DNA of 64,000 nucleotides from Flectonema sp. DT1601 (Eukaryota > Euglenozoa > Diplonemea > Diplonemida > Diplonemidae), in NCBI GenBank assembly GCA_964019425.1, contig OZ025797.1, positions 434,001 to 498,000 of the forward strand, in the 5' to 3' direction. Positions 1-8,563 of the stretch are shown in pieces. The first letter of the stretch is position 1; each line of letters begins with the position of its first letter. Both the position numbers and the translations under genes were made by a program. The notes below the pieces were generated by a model, which was given only the letters and a program-made list of their open reading frames with translations, searched no databases and was not told the DNA's origin.

Positions 1-819
1 GACGCTCAGAACAACAGACCAGCGTGGTCACCATCATCACTGTCGGAGGTATCATCTGCGGAGGTAAACAGAATTATAAACACTCCTCTTGACTGGACAG
101 CTGATGGTACTACAGAACTAGACGTCCGCGTAGAGAGAGATGGTAGACGTGGAATCAGAAAAGCTGCTCGAGATCACGGATTAGATATTGTTCCTGGACT
201 TGGTGAGGATCCAAAAATAAGCACACCTGAAACTGCTTACTTACCTCAAAATATAAATATATACAAAACTGCTAGACATCCACAAACTGGTTCTATTGGA
301 AGTGAACGTTCTGACACCGTCCCAGCAGCTCAACAAGAATATAAAAAACAGGTCCTTGAAGAAGCAAGTTCTCGAATTGAAAGAGGAATGGGAAGGAAGT
401 TTACAAATAACTCTGAAGCGATTCTTGGATTCCGAATGAGTGATTTCGGAGAGACTCCAAGAGAGAAACAAGTGAGAGAAGGGAAACTTCAATGGGATCG
501 CCACAGAATAGTAGCAGAGCATGCCTCTAACCCAGAATCATCTAAGTTTATTAAAAGTGGTATTGATATGGGTGGAGAAGCTATTCTATCACCAGGTGGT
601 GGTGGAAGATATCGTGATCCAACTTTACCTCGTCACACTCCAACATTCGGAGATATACCAGATCATAAAGCATCTATTTTAACACATGCTTATACTGGTC
701 AAGGATTCCCAAAACCTGTTCGTAATTGGGACCTTGCGAATCAATTTTCTGTTAGAGAAACTGCAAAGGGAACTCCGAGTGATCAAATCGCAAGTATGAT
801 CGTTCAGAATGATTTCTAA
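1..819 (+). CDS. Hypothetical protein, 5'-partial
   Basis: The reading frame is open from the first base of the window and ends at the TAA at 817-819, so at least 272 residues of the C-terminal part are present and the start lies outside. I do not recognise the family. The protein is polar, with charged segments, a glycine-rich turn (SPGGGG) near two thirds of the visible part, and no signal peptide or membrane segment in view. The first ATG at 388 is internal, because convincing coding sequence runs upstream of it without a stop. It is followed 355 bp later by the next + strand gene. Confidence 0.7.
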   Translation, partial: DAQNNRPAWSPSSLSEVSSAEVNRIINTPLDWTADGTTELDVRVERDGRRGIRKAARDHGLDIVPGLGEDPKISTPETAYLPQNINIYKTARHPQTGSIGSERSDTVPAAQQEYKKQVLEEASSRIERGMGRKFTNNSEAILGFRMSDFGETPREKQVREGKLQWDRHRIVAEHASNPESSKFIKSGIDMGGEAILSPGGGGRYRDPTLPRHTPTFGDIPDHKASILTHAYTGQGFPKPVRNWDLANQFSVRETAKGTPSDQIASMIVQNDF

Positions 820-1173
820 ACGTGTCATCATATCGCTACTTAGATGATTCGGACCACCGTGTCCTCTAACGCAGTCTTCAAACTGCTACAAAGATTTTTC
901 TTGCTGCTGACATTTCCTTTTTTTTTTTTCCCTCTTATTATTGTTCTCTATGGTAAGGGAAAATCGATTAAAAGGAGATTGTGTGTTGAAAAAAATTGTT
1001 CTTTGTAAAAAAAAGAAAAAAGAGTGGGGAAAAAAAAAAAAATTAAAATAATTGTTATGAAACGACAACAAGTGTAGCAGCACATTTCTATTGAAAACGA
1101 ATAGAAATTCTTTATAGTATTTTTTTTTTGTATAATTTATTTTTTATTTTCTTAGAACTATCAAACCAAAACC
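820..1173 (+). other. Intergenic spacer with acceptor-like site
   Basis: AT-rich spacer with several A and T runs. Its right end holds a long T-rich tract ending in CTTAG at 1151-1155, 18 bp before the next start codon. This fits a splice acceptor, either for a spliced leader or for a 5'-UTR intron. No gene is seen. Confidence 0.5.
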
Positions 1174-1923
1174 ATGTCTGATTTGGATATGCTGTTTTTA
1201 GATACTCGTAAATTCCATACAGCACGCCATGGAAATCATCACACTAATTTAATAAAACCCGTCAAAGAAGGATATCATGTTAAGCGATTACAAGACAGCT
1301 TAGAATTCGAGCAGCTACTCGGATTAGACTTAATGAGTACTTCTAAACGTGAGAATAAGAAAGCTGATAAGATTCTATCATCACTACAAAGAGTTAAGTA
1401 TCCTAATTTGCAGTCGAAGCAGACCAAAATATATGAAAAGAGACGCATGGGTTGCGTAACCTACTCTCCTCTTGAGAAATCTTTAACGTCGAGTATCTTA
1501 AAACCATCTTTAGACGTACCTTTGGGAAGTCCAAAAAAAAAATTAGAAAAAGCATTAACAAATATGCGAAAAAAGAAAAATGCAAGAGATGCCTTAGCCA
1601 GTAAACTCGTAGTCAAGACATGGTCTCGCACCATCACATCTTCAGAGAAACAATCTAATAGGGATATAAATATAAGTGATGTTATTTTATCGAAGGCTCG
1701 TGCAAAGTTTAAATCACAGAGGCAGTCTGCTGTGGCTCCTGAAGTTACTGGCAACCTATTAGACTTGAATGCGTTAAAAAGAGCAATAGAAGAAGAAAAA
1801 GACCGAGTTCTTATCGAAGATGATCAGAATATTACAACTGGGAGAGCAATTGCTACGGCTGCTCTAACTCAGGAGCCGAATCCGGACTTCGTCGATGAGC
1901 ACACAACTGGTATTTATTATTGA
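1174..1923 (+). CDS. Hypothetical basic protein
   Basis: Open frame of 249 codons starting at an ATG in an ACC-ATG context and ending with TGA. The family is not recognised. The middle is lysine-rich (residues about 115-140, KKKLEKALTNMRKKKN) and probably helical. The C-terminal third is acidic and helical, ending in GIYY. There is no signal peptide or membrane segment, so a cytosolic or cytoskeletal role is possible but not shown. The next gene probably starts only about 60 bp after the stop, which leaves little room for a promoter and suggests joint transcription. Confidence 0.72.
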   Translation: MSDLDMLFLDTRKFHTARHGNHHTNLIKPVKEGYHVKRLQDSLEFEQLLGLDLMSTSKRENKKADKILSSLQRVKYPNLQSKQTKIYEKRRMGCVTYSPLEKSLTSSILKPSLDVPLGSPKKKLEKALTNMRKKKNARDALASKLVVKTWSRTITSSEKQSNRDINISDVILSKARAKFKSQRQSAVAPEVTGNLLDLNALKRAIEEEKDRVLIEDDQNITTGRAIATAALTQEPNPDFVDEHTTGIYY

Positions 1924-1984
1924 AGTGATTTGGTTTATTTTGCAAAAAATAAAAAACCAAAAAAAAATCAAAACCACAACAGGA

Positions 1985-4261
1985 ATGCCCGTTGCTGATG
2001 TCCACAACTACTCGTTGTATTGTCAAAGTCAAAAGTTTACTGTGATGCTGAGACCTGTCGCAGATGGTGCTGCGCAAGCTTTTATTGGAATTTTTGGTTT
2101 TTCTGACAAAACACTTCTTGACGAGAGAGGTTATCCAATTCTTGAGCAACTTAACTACATTCCCTGGTCACATTATGTACAGTGTACAACTCATACAAGT
2201 ACAGCAAGAGGGAAGACAATGGCTACAGCTCTGAAGAGTAGTCCATACGAACCTATCAAAGGAATGGTTCCTGTTCATGCTCAGCTAAGTAAAGTTGGAG
2301 CTGCTCACACTCAACTTTTAAATAATTTAGAAGCAGCGTTAATAGAAGCCGGTGAGACAGGAGATGAATCTGTTCAAGGAATGACTAGCGCAGAACTTAC
2401 AAAAGTCTACGCGCGGCTTAAAACTATCGAAAGTAGAGCTGCTGAGATGTTTCTTAAAATTCAACAGGACTCTGAGAATGCAGTTTTACGAAGCAAACAA
2501 ACCCTAGAAAGGCTCAACATTGCTTACAACAGTATGTCAATGCCTTGTATTGATAAACATAAAATATCTGAGCTATTCGTCGACGAGTTTAACAATTCTC
2601 AAATCTTGGGAGAATGCTTTGCTAGATTTGGTCCTGTTAGAGAAATAATTCATTTCCTTGTCGGTAAGGAAGGGACTTCTCGTGAAAGTACTGTTTATCA
2701 AGAGAATAATTTACCTGTGTTTCTCTTATTACCGACTAGTGTCAATCGATACTATAGAAAATGGGAAACTGCAAAACAATGTTTTGTTGACCAAGTAAAG
2801 AATGATTTCCCACCTGAAGAAACTGCAGCCATCGCTGTAAAACTTGTCGCATCACGAAAGTTTTACGTCAGTAAACAAACAGGAAGGATTGAAGAATACA
2901 AAGAGGGATGTGAATTAGTTCCTGACTATGATGGTTTGACATACGCCAGAGACTTTGAATGTAAATTAGGTGCACATGAACTACGAGATATGACCTGTGA
3001 TCAAATACGTTCGCATCTTGTAAAACAACACGAAAAACTAATGTGTGAATCAATGGAGCAAAGATACATTGAGAACATGGGTCTTGTCACTCGTACAGAT
3101 GAAGATCATATTCAGGAAGTTAGAGTTCTCACTGATTGGAGACAGTCACACGGAGAGGAGTCAAACAACACTATAAAAACACAAGACTTCTTATCTGGTA
3201 ATTACAGCTGTTTCGATTCTGATGGAAAGCTTCGCGTTGTTAAGAATTTTGAACAAGCCATAACTTTCATCCGACAAGGTTGGCAGTCTGGAAAACCACT
3301 CCAACTAAATCCTAACTGGAACGTCCTTCTCGATCAAAGCTGGCTTCCCTATGTCGGATCAGAAAGTATTAAACCACTTTATAATAAAGAAGAACGTGAT
3401 GCGAGTATTGTAACGGGAATTCGTAGTCAAAAGAATCAAGAATGGGATGAAGACAGTCTATCAAATGCCTACAGTAGAATTTATCGAAAAGATGGTATCG
3501 AGTCATGGAGAGGAATGCCTCGAACTGCTGACGGTAAGAAAGCAACCGAACTAGAACTTTGGAGAACATACGTTCGTTTTAGAGATGAGTGGAAAGTCAT
3601 TCAGCTGTTCTTTCAGGCGAGACGTGCGTTGTTGTTTCCCGTGTTGTTTCTACATAAGAGGTGTAAGGATGATCTACCATGCTTTTTATTAGATAAACTT
3701 AACTCAGCTGAGGAAGATGCTCGTCGAATCTGCCGTCGCAGTCAAAGTGCTATCGTTTTAAAAGTTGTTCGCAACCTAACTCACCAAAAAGATCTGTTCG
3801 CTGAGAAACACGGAGTTTCGAGTACTTCTTTTATTGATCATATATGGGAGTACTTAATGGTTTATGAAATAAGAAATGGTTTTAGTGATTTCGCAACAAG
3901 TAGAGTTGAGTCAATGAGGAGTGCGATGATTACAAAAGAGAAGAGTGTCTCTGACGTGTCGAGTGCAAATCAATTCTTAGATTCATCAAAGACGAGATCA
4001 AACGACACAGGTGATAAACATATGACTTCAGGTGAGATGGTTGCTGTAGACTTTATGCGTCGTCATGGACAGAGATTTCTAGGATTGAATCCTTGGGTTG
4101 ATAGCACTGATCCTTTTGCTAATCATCAGCGAACTCGCAGGTGTTCTCGATCAGCTGAACAATCCTCAACAACTCGAATACGTCCTGCAGTGCTCTACGA
4201 ACATCGTACGTCACTTGCAACTGATGATTCACCAAGAGGTCGTTCACCTGGTTTGATGTGA
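1985..4261 (+). CDS. Large hypothetical cytosolic protein
   Basis: A 758-residue protein when started at the ATG at 1985. The frame is open back to an ATG at 1895, but that one overlaps the end of the previous gene and the extra 30 residues are low-complexity and lysine-rich. The 1985 start lies 2 bp after a CAACAG acceptor-like site. I recognise no domain. It has an N-terminal globular part, a helical segment around residues 110-190, and a polar, arginine-rich and serine-rich C-terminus ending RGRSPGLM. No membrane segment or signal peptide is seen. Codon use matches neighbouring genes and the frame is intact, so it is very likely a real host gene of unknown function. Confidence 0.8.
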   Translation: MPVADVHNYSLYCQSQKFTVMLRPVADGAAQAFIGIFGFSDKTLLDERGYPILEQLNYIPWSHYVQCTTHTSTARGKTMATALKSSPYEPIKGMVPVHAQLSKVGAAHTQLLNNLEAALIEAGETGDESVQGMTSAELTKVYARLKTIESRAAEMFLKIQQDSENAVLRSKQTLERLNIAYNSMSMPCIDKHKISELFVDEFNNSQILGECFARFGPVREIIHFLVGKEGTSRESTVYQENNLPVFLLLPTSVNRYYRKWETAKQCFVDQVKNDFPPEETAAIAVKLVASRKFYVSKQTGRIEEYKEGCELVPDYDGLTYARDFECKLGAHELRDMTCDQIRSHLVKQHEKLMCESMEQRYIENMGLVTRTDEDHIQEVRVLTDWRQSHGEESNNTIKTQDFLSGNYSCFDSDGKLRVVKNFEQAITFIRQGWQSGKPLQLNPNWNVLLDQSWLPYVGSESIKPLYNKEERDASIVTGIRSQKNQEWDEDSLSNAYSRIYRKDGIESWRGMPRTADGKKATELELWRTYVRFRDEWKVIQLFFQARRALLFPVLFLHKRCKDDLPCFLLDKLNSAEEDARRICRRSQSAIVLKVVRNLTHQKDLFAEKHGVSSTSFIDHIWEYLMVYEIRNGFSDFATSRVESMRSAMITKEKSVSDVSSANQFLDSSKTRSNDTGDKHMTSGEMVAVDFMRRHGQRFLGLNPWVDSTDPFANHQRTRRCSRSAEQSSTTRIRPAVLYEHRTSLATDDSPRGRSPGLM

Positions 4262-4838
4262 AATACTCTTCGGTGGATTTATCTATTTTAAATTTTTACA
4301 ACTATCAGTATCGTATTAGATTGTACTGCTGATTTATTTTTTTTATCTGTTTTGTTAATTTTAAAATAGGATTCTTCTGATTACCTGTTAGACCTTTTTG
4401 ATTGTCAAGTATTAGGTTTTCACCTGTACTCACTAAACATGTCTCTCCTACTTATCAATAGACTGTATGGTTGAGTGGGCGTACGTTGTACTCACCGCTA
4501 TTTTGTATCAAAAGATACTAATATATTGGTATTTGTTTCTATATTAGTCGTTCGCTCCAGGGCAAAGATTTCTGTTTTGGGTGAGTAACGACACCGCTCA
4601 TGTGAGTTTGAATTTTATTTATTTTATCTACATTAGTAACTTCCGTCTACAATCAGACATACCGTGATCAGAATGACTATCCTGTATTATACATCAGATT
4701 CACATTACAACTCTTTTATCTATTTATTTATCTTATTTACACGGATTGTGATTCTCTCTTTGCTGTTAAATATACGAATGGGATGATTATTTTTATTATT
4801 CAGATCAGGGAAAAAAGAAAAAAAAAAAAACAAAACAA
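4262..4838 (+). other. Intergenic spacer
   Basis: AT-rich 577-bp spacer without a convincing open frame. The right end has TTATTATTCAG ending at 4803, followed by an almost pure A-rich leader directly before the start codon at 4839. This is the same arrangement as before several other genes here. Confidence 0.5.
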
Positions 4839-7800
4839 ATGGAAGTTGGGATTCGGATAGCTTCAAGTTTCTCAACAGCTCCATTCAGTTCGATATTTAA
4901 AAAATGGGAACAGGAATTCGGAATATGCGTCACTGCTGAGTATTGTCAAGGTGAGGTTGCTGGAGTACTAGCCAGCGACAATCTATCAAAGTACGTCTTG
5001 ATAAGAGAAGATGATTTTCATTCTAACGATCTGTATGAAAACGTCCTTCAAACAGCATTACGAACTGAAGGAGTACACGTCCTGACATGTGACTCTCTAA
5101 CAGCAGGTAGTTATCAATCACAGTTAGCTATTCAGATGCAAACAATGTATCCATACAAGAAAGATGATATTTTATATTCAAAAGGTCTCACGGATGTTAC
5201 TCGGGTTCCTTTTAATATAAATCATTATGCCAGACTCGCTTGTTTTATTATTAGAAAATCACTGACGCCCCAAATAGCGAATAGAAGTAAACTATTTGCT
5301 GTTGATTGTGACCACACTTTATGGGATGGAATTGTATCTGAGGGTGAATACGTCCTTCCATTTAAACCAATTCAACAACAACTTGTAAAACTATCAGAGT
5401 CTGGACGACTTGTTACGTTGTTGTCAAGAAATTCAGCTGTGGATGTGCAGCAGGAGCTTCAGAAACCTGATTCAGTTCTTAAAGTGAAACACATCGTTTC
5501 GTTAAGCTGCGTCAATTTCGATGAAAAGACTGAAAACTTATCGAAGACAATCGAAACAGAGTTGGGAGGTATTTCACTGTCGAGCGTCGTGTTCATCGAC
5601 GACAATCCTTACGAAGTTGAAAAAATGAAACGGGTCCATCCAGAAGTCATTTCTATTGTCATTACAACTGACAACAGAAATCAACTTTTAGAACATCATT
5701 GGATCTTCGACACTACTGATATCATTACTGAAGAAGATAGAACCCGAACTACAATGATTAAACAAGAATTAACGAGAAATACGGATAGAAACCTATCTAA
5801 GTCACTTCAAGACTTCATGACTTCACTTTCCTTAGAAGTTTCTTGTATCCAAATAGACTCCAATACAGTATCTGTTTATAAGACCGAACTAGAACGTTCT
5901 CAACAACTACTACTCAGAAGTACTCAGTTCAATTCAAATCCAAATTTTTTGGAGACTGTGCGTAGTGGACTTGACAAGTGGTTATTTAAAAACAACAATA
6001 GAAGAATACTGGCGTTCAGCGTTAGCGATAAATACGGAAGCTATGGCATCGTTGGTGTTGTTGCGACTGAAAAAAATCAAAATACCACTACTACAGTACA
6101 CCAATTTGTCATGTCTTGCCGAGTACTAAACCGTGGTGTGGAACATTCAATGATTAGATATATTTATTGTAATCTACCTTCTGGTGATCAAAGCTTTATT
6201 GTGGCCTCAGAATCAACAAGTTCAATTCCGCCTGGCGTCACTTTTATTTTGAATGAATCTTCTAGGAATCAGCTAGCTATGAATTTTATGACAAAAGTTA
6301 ATGAGATGAAAGGAAAGAAACCATTAAAAGAATTACAATGGCAAGATACTTATGGTGGAGTTGAAGACAGGTCAAAGAAAAGTAAAATTAAAAGTAATTG
6401 TAAGGATTTGGTTTTATTATCTGAGTCGTTGCTAAAGATTAGTTGTTGTGGTGATGTTCCGCCTTTTTGTGAAATTAATAACGAGGATGTGGAATGCAAC
6501 TCTGACAGGGTTATTGAGATTCTTTCACAACTATCATCATCAGATGACATTAATAACAGTCGTAGCCTATCAGATATCGGAATCGATTCTGTGATTACAT
6601 CTAAACTAGTCAGTCAAATCCAATTCCTTCTTCCTAATAATTGTAACAAAACTTTAGCGTCATTCCTATCATCAAATCCATCAGTTGGGAGTTTATCAGA
6701 GTACCTGAATCCGTTATTAATTGAAAATGATGTAATAAATACAATCTGTAAGGCAGCTGGTATTCCCCGAAGTGATATTAACATCAGTTTTAGATTAAGT
6801 GAATTGGGAATTGATTCCGTCCGAGTAATCTCACTTATAAATAATATTATCAAGTGTGGTGTTTCTGTTGATGTAACGTCACTCACTGAGGAGATGTTGG
6901 TTGATCCAACTGTAAGTAAATTATGTGAATTTATAAAGTTGGGTAAAAGTAATAATAAAAGTGACATCTCACTACTACAGAGTGAGAGCTACTTGGAATC
7001 AATTCGTTCAGATGTTGGAAGTGTATTGAACATCTCTGTTTCAAATATCGATATTGATGTTCCATTATCGACAATCCAAGGACTTGATGAAATGAACTTG
7101 CCAATCTTACTTTCTCAGTGGGATGACCTCCCAGAGTCCTGGACTACCCCTCTGGCGTTGTCGTTGCTAACTCTTAGAAAAATTGCTTCTAAATTATTTG
7201 ATGTTAAAAGAAATTCAACAGAAATCGAAGCGAAATCAATTCCAGTTCGATCCCCGTTAGGAAGGAAAGTTTCAAAGCATTTGAAGAATGTTATCAGATC
7301 AGTTTCAAAGGTGATAAAGAGTAGTGAAAAGCCTTCAGAGAAAGTAGCAATCAATATCCTGACAGGAGGGGATCAAGAAATGATAAATAAAATATCAACA
7401 ATGTACAACAAACAACTACAAATCAATCCCGAAGTAACAACACTGTGGGATGTGGCAGCAGCTGTGGCGATGAGCAAGGACCCGCCTGAGAATTTGAAAG
7501 AAGTTCGGAAACAATTTTATAACCGCGAGAACAAAATAATACAAAACGCCTCCGACCCAACATCATTCCTACACGCTGCAGCTAACGGTAACATAACTCA
7601 ACTATCAAATCTTACATCTGTTGAAGCATTGCAAGTAGTCGATAAACTTGGTCTTAACTTACTGTCATGGGCTGCAGGTAATAATCAACTTGAGATTGTA
7701 AAAAAGTGTATTGAAGAGTACCATATTCCTGTTGATAGCATAAGTAAAGATGGTCGTACTGCCCTCATGTGGTGTTGTAGAAATGGACACTTAGCCGTTG

Positions 7801-8300
7801 CTGACTACCTCGTCAATAACGGAGCCGATGTCACGTTAGTTAATAAAAAAGGAAATACCTGCCTACATTGGGCTGTTTGGGGAGGACAATTAGAAGTCTG
7901 TGAGTGGTTAGTCAAACAACACAATCAGTCAATTGAAACAACTAATCACAGTGGTTGTAATGGAGCAATATGGGCAATTACTTCTGGATCATTACCTGTT
8001 TGTCATTGGATTCTTAGTCAGAATGGTAATTTTGCACACCTCAACTACTGGGGTCACGGAACTATTGTGAAAGCTGCTTGGAGAGGTCGTACTGATCTCT
8101 TGAAATGGTTACTTAAATCTTATGTACCAGCAGTTCATTTATTTTACTTCGACGCAGATGGTAAACTACCCATTGATCTTGCTGCAGAACGTGGACACAC
8201 AGAAACTGTTAACTTTCTTAGAAATATAATGAACGACAATAATCAAACTTGTGTTCCAGCTCCAAGTATAAAACAAGGAATTGGTGCTATCGAATATTAG
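4839..8300 (+). CDS. FkbH-like HAD enzyme fused to acyl-carrier domains and ankyrin repeats
   Basis: A 1153-residue protein. Residues about 145-480 match the FkbH/HAD subfamily IIIC pattern: the catalytic DCDHTLWDG (D156 and D158), VVFIDDNPYEVEKM further on, and the family's C-terminal block with SDKYGSYGIVGVV and MSCRVLNRGVEH. Known FkbH enzymes take glyceryl from 1,3-bisphosphoglycerate and load it on an acyl carrier protein in polyketide pathways. Two carrier-like domains follow, with phosphopantetheine-site motifs GIDS at S584 and LGIDS at S660. A third, degenerate one may lie near 715-780. Residues about 905-1135 hold ankyrin repeats (DGRTALMWCCRNGHL, KGNTCLHWAVWGGQL). No ketosynthase or acyltransferase is seen here. 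A self-loading carrier with an ankyrin tether is an inference; the FkbH assignment is firm. Confidence 0.88.
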   Translation: MEVGIRIASSFSTAPFSSIFKKWEQEFGICVTAEYCQGEVAGVLASDNLSKYVLIREDDFHSNDLYENVLQTALRTEGVHVLTCDSLTAGSYQSQLAIQMQTMYPYKKDDILYSKGLTDVTRVPFNINHYARLACFIIRKSLTPQIANRSKLFAVDCDHTLWDGIVSEGEYVLPFKPIQQQLVKLSESGRLVTLLSRNSAVDVQQELQKPDSVLKVKHIVSLSCVNFDEKTENLSKTIETELGGISLSSVVFIDDNPYEVEKMKRVHPEVISIVITTDNRNQLLEHHWIFDTTDIITEEDRTRTTMIKQELTRNTDRNLSKSLQDFMTSLSLEVSCIQIDSNTVSVYKTELERSQQLLLRSTQFNSNPNFLETVRSGLDKWLFKNNNRRILAFSVSDKYGSYGIVGVVATEKNQNTTTTVHQFVMSCRVLNRGVEHSMIRYIYCNLPSGDQSFIVASESTSSIPPGVTFILNESSRNQLAMNFMTKVNEMKGKKPLKELQWQDTYGGVEDRSKKSKIKSNCKDLVLLSESLLKISCCGDVPPFCEINNEDVECNSDRVIEILSQLSSSDDINNSRSLSDIGIDSVITSKLVSQIQFLLPNNCNKTLASFLSSNPSVGSLSEYLNPLLIENDVINTICKAAGIPRSDINISFRLSELGIDSVRVISLINNIIKCGVSVDVTSLTEEMLVDPTVSKLCEFIKLGKSNNKSDISLLQSESYLESIRSDVGSVLNISVSNIDIDVPLSTIQGLDEMNLPILLSQWDDLPESWTTPLALSLLTLRKIASKLFDVKRNSTEIEAKSIPVRSPLGRKVSKHLKNVIRSVSKVIKSSEKPSEKVAINILTGGDQEMINKISTMYNKQLQINPEVTTLWDVAAAVAMSKDPPENLKEVRKQFYNRENKIIQNASDPTSFLHAAANGNITQLSNLTSVEALQVVDKLGLNLLSWAAGNNQLEIVKKCIEEYHIPVDSISKDGRTALMWCCRNGHLAVADYLVNNGADVTLVNKKGNTCLHWAVWGGQLEVCEWLVKQHNQSIETTNHSGCNGAIWAITSGSLPVCHWILSQNGNFAHLNYWGHGTIVKAAWRGRTDLLKWLLKSYVPAVHLFYFDADGKLPIDLAAERGHTETVNFLRNIMNDNNQTCVPAPSIKQGIGAIEY

Positions 8301-8563
8301 TCTGGTTACTCTTCTTGCTTTATCCTTCTTCTAACCTACAAACCTACAGTACAGATTGATGGAAGTAACTGATTTACTCAAAACTCCTTTTAATTTACCA
8401 GGACTCAGTTATCTTTTGTCCTGTTTGGCAACTTATGATAAAACTAACTAAAATATGTGTTACTGGTTATGTCTGCTGTTTGTATGTTTTGTTACTGGTG
8501 GTGTTTTGTGTTGTTTACCTTATTACCCTTTTCAGATTATAACAACAAAAAAAAAAAAAAAGA

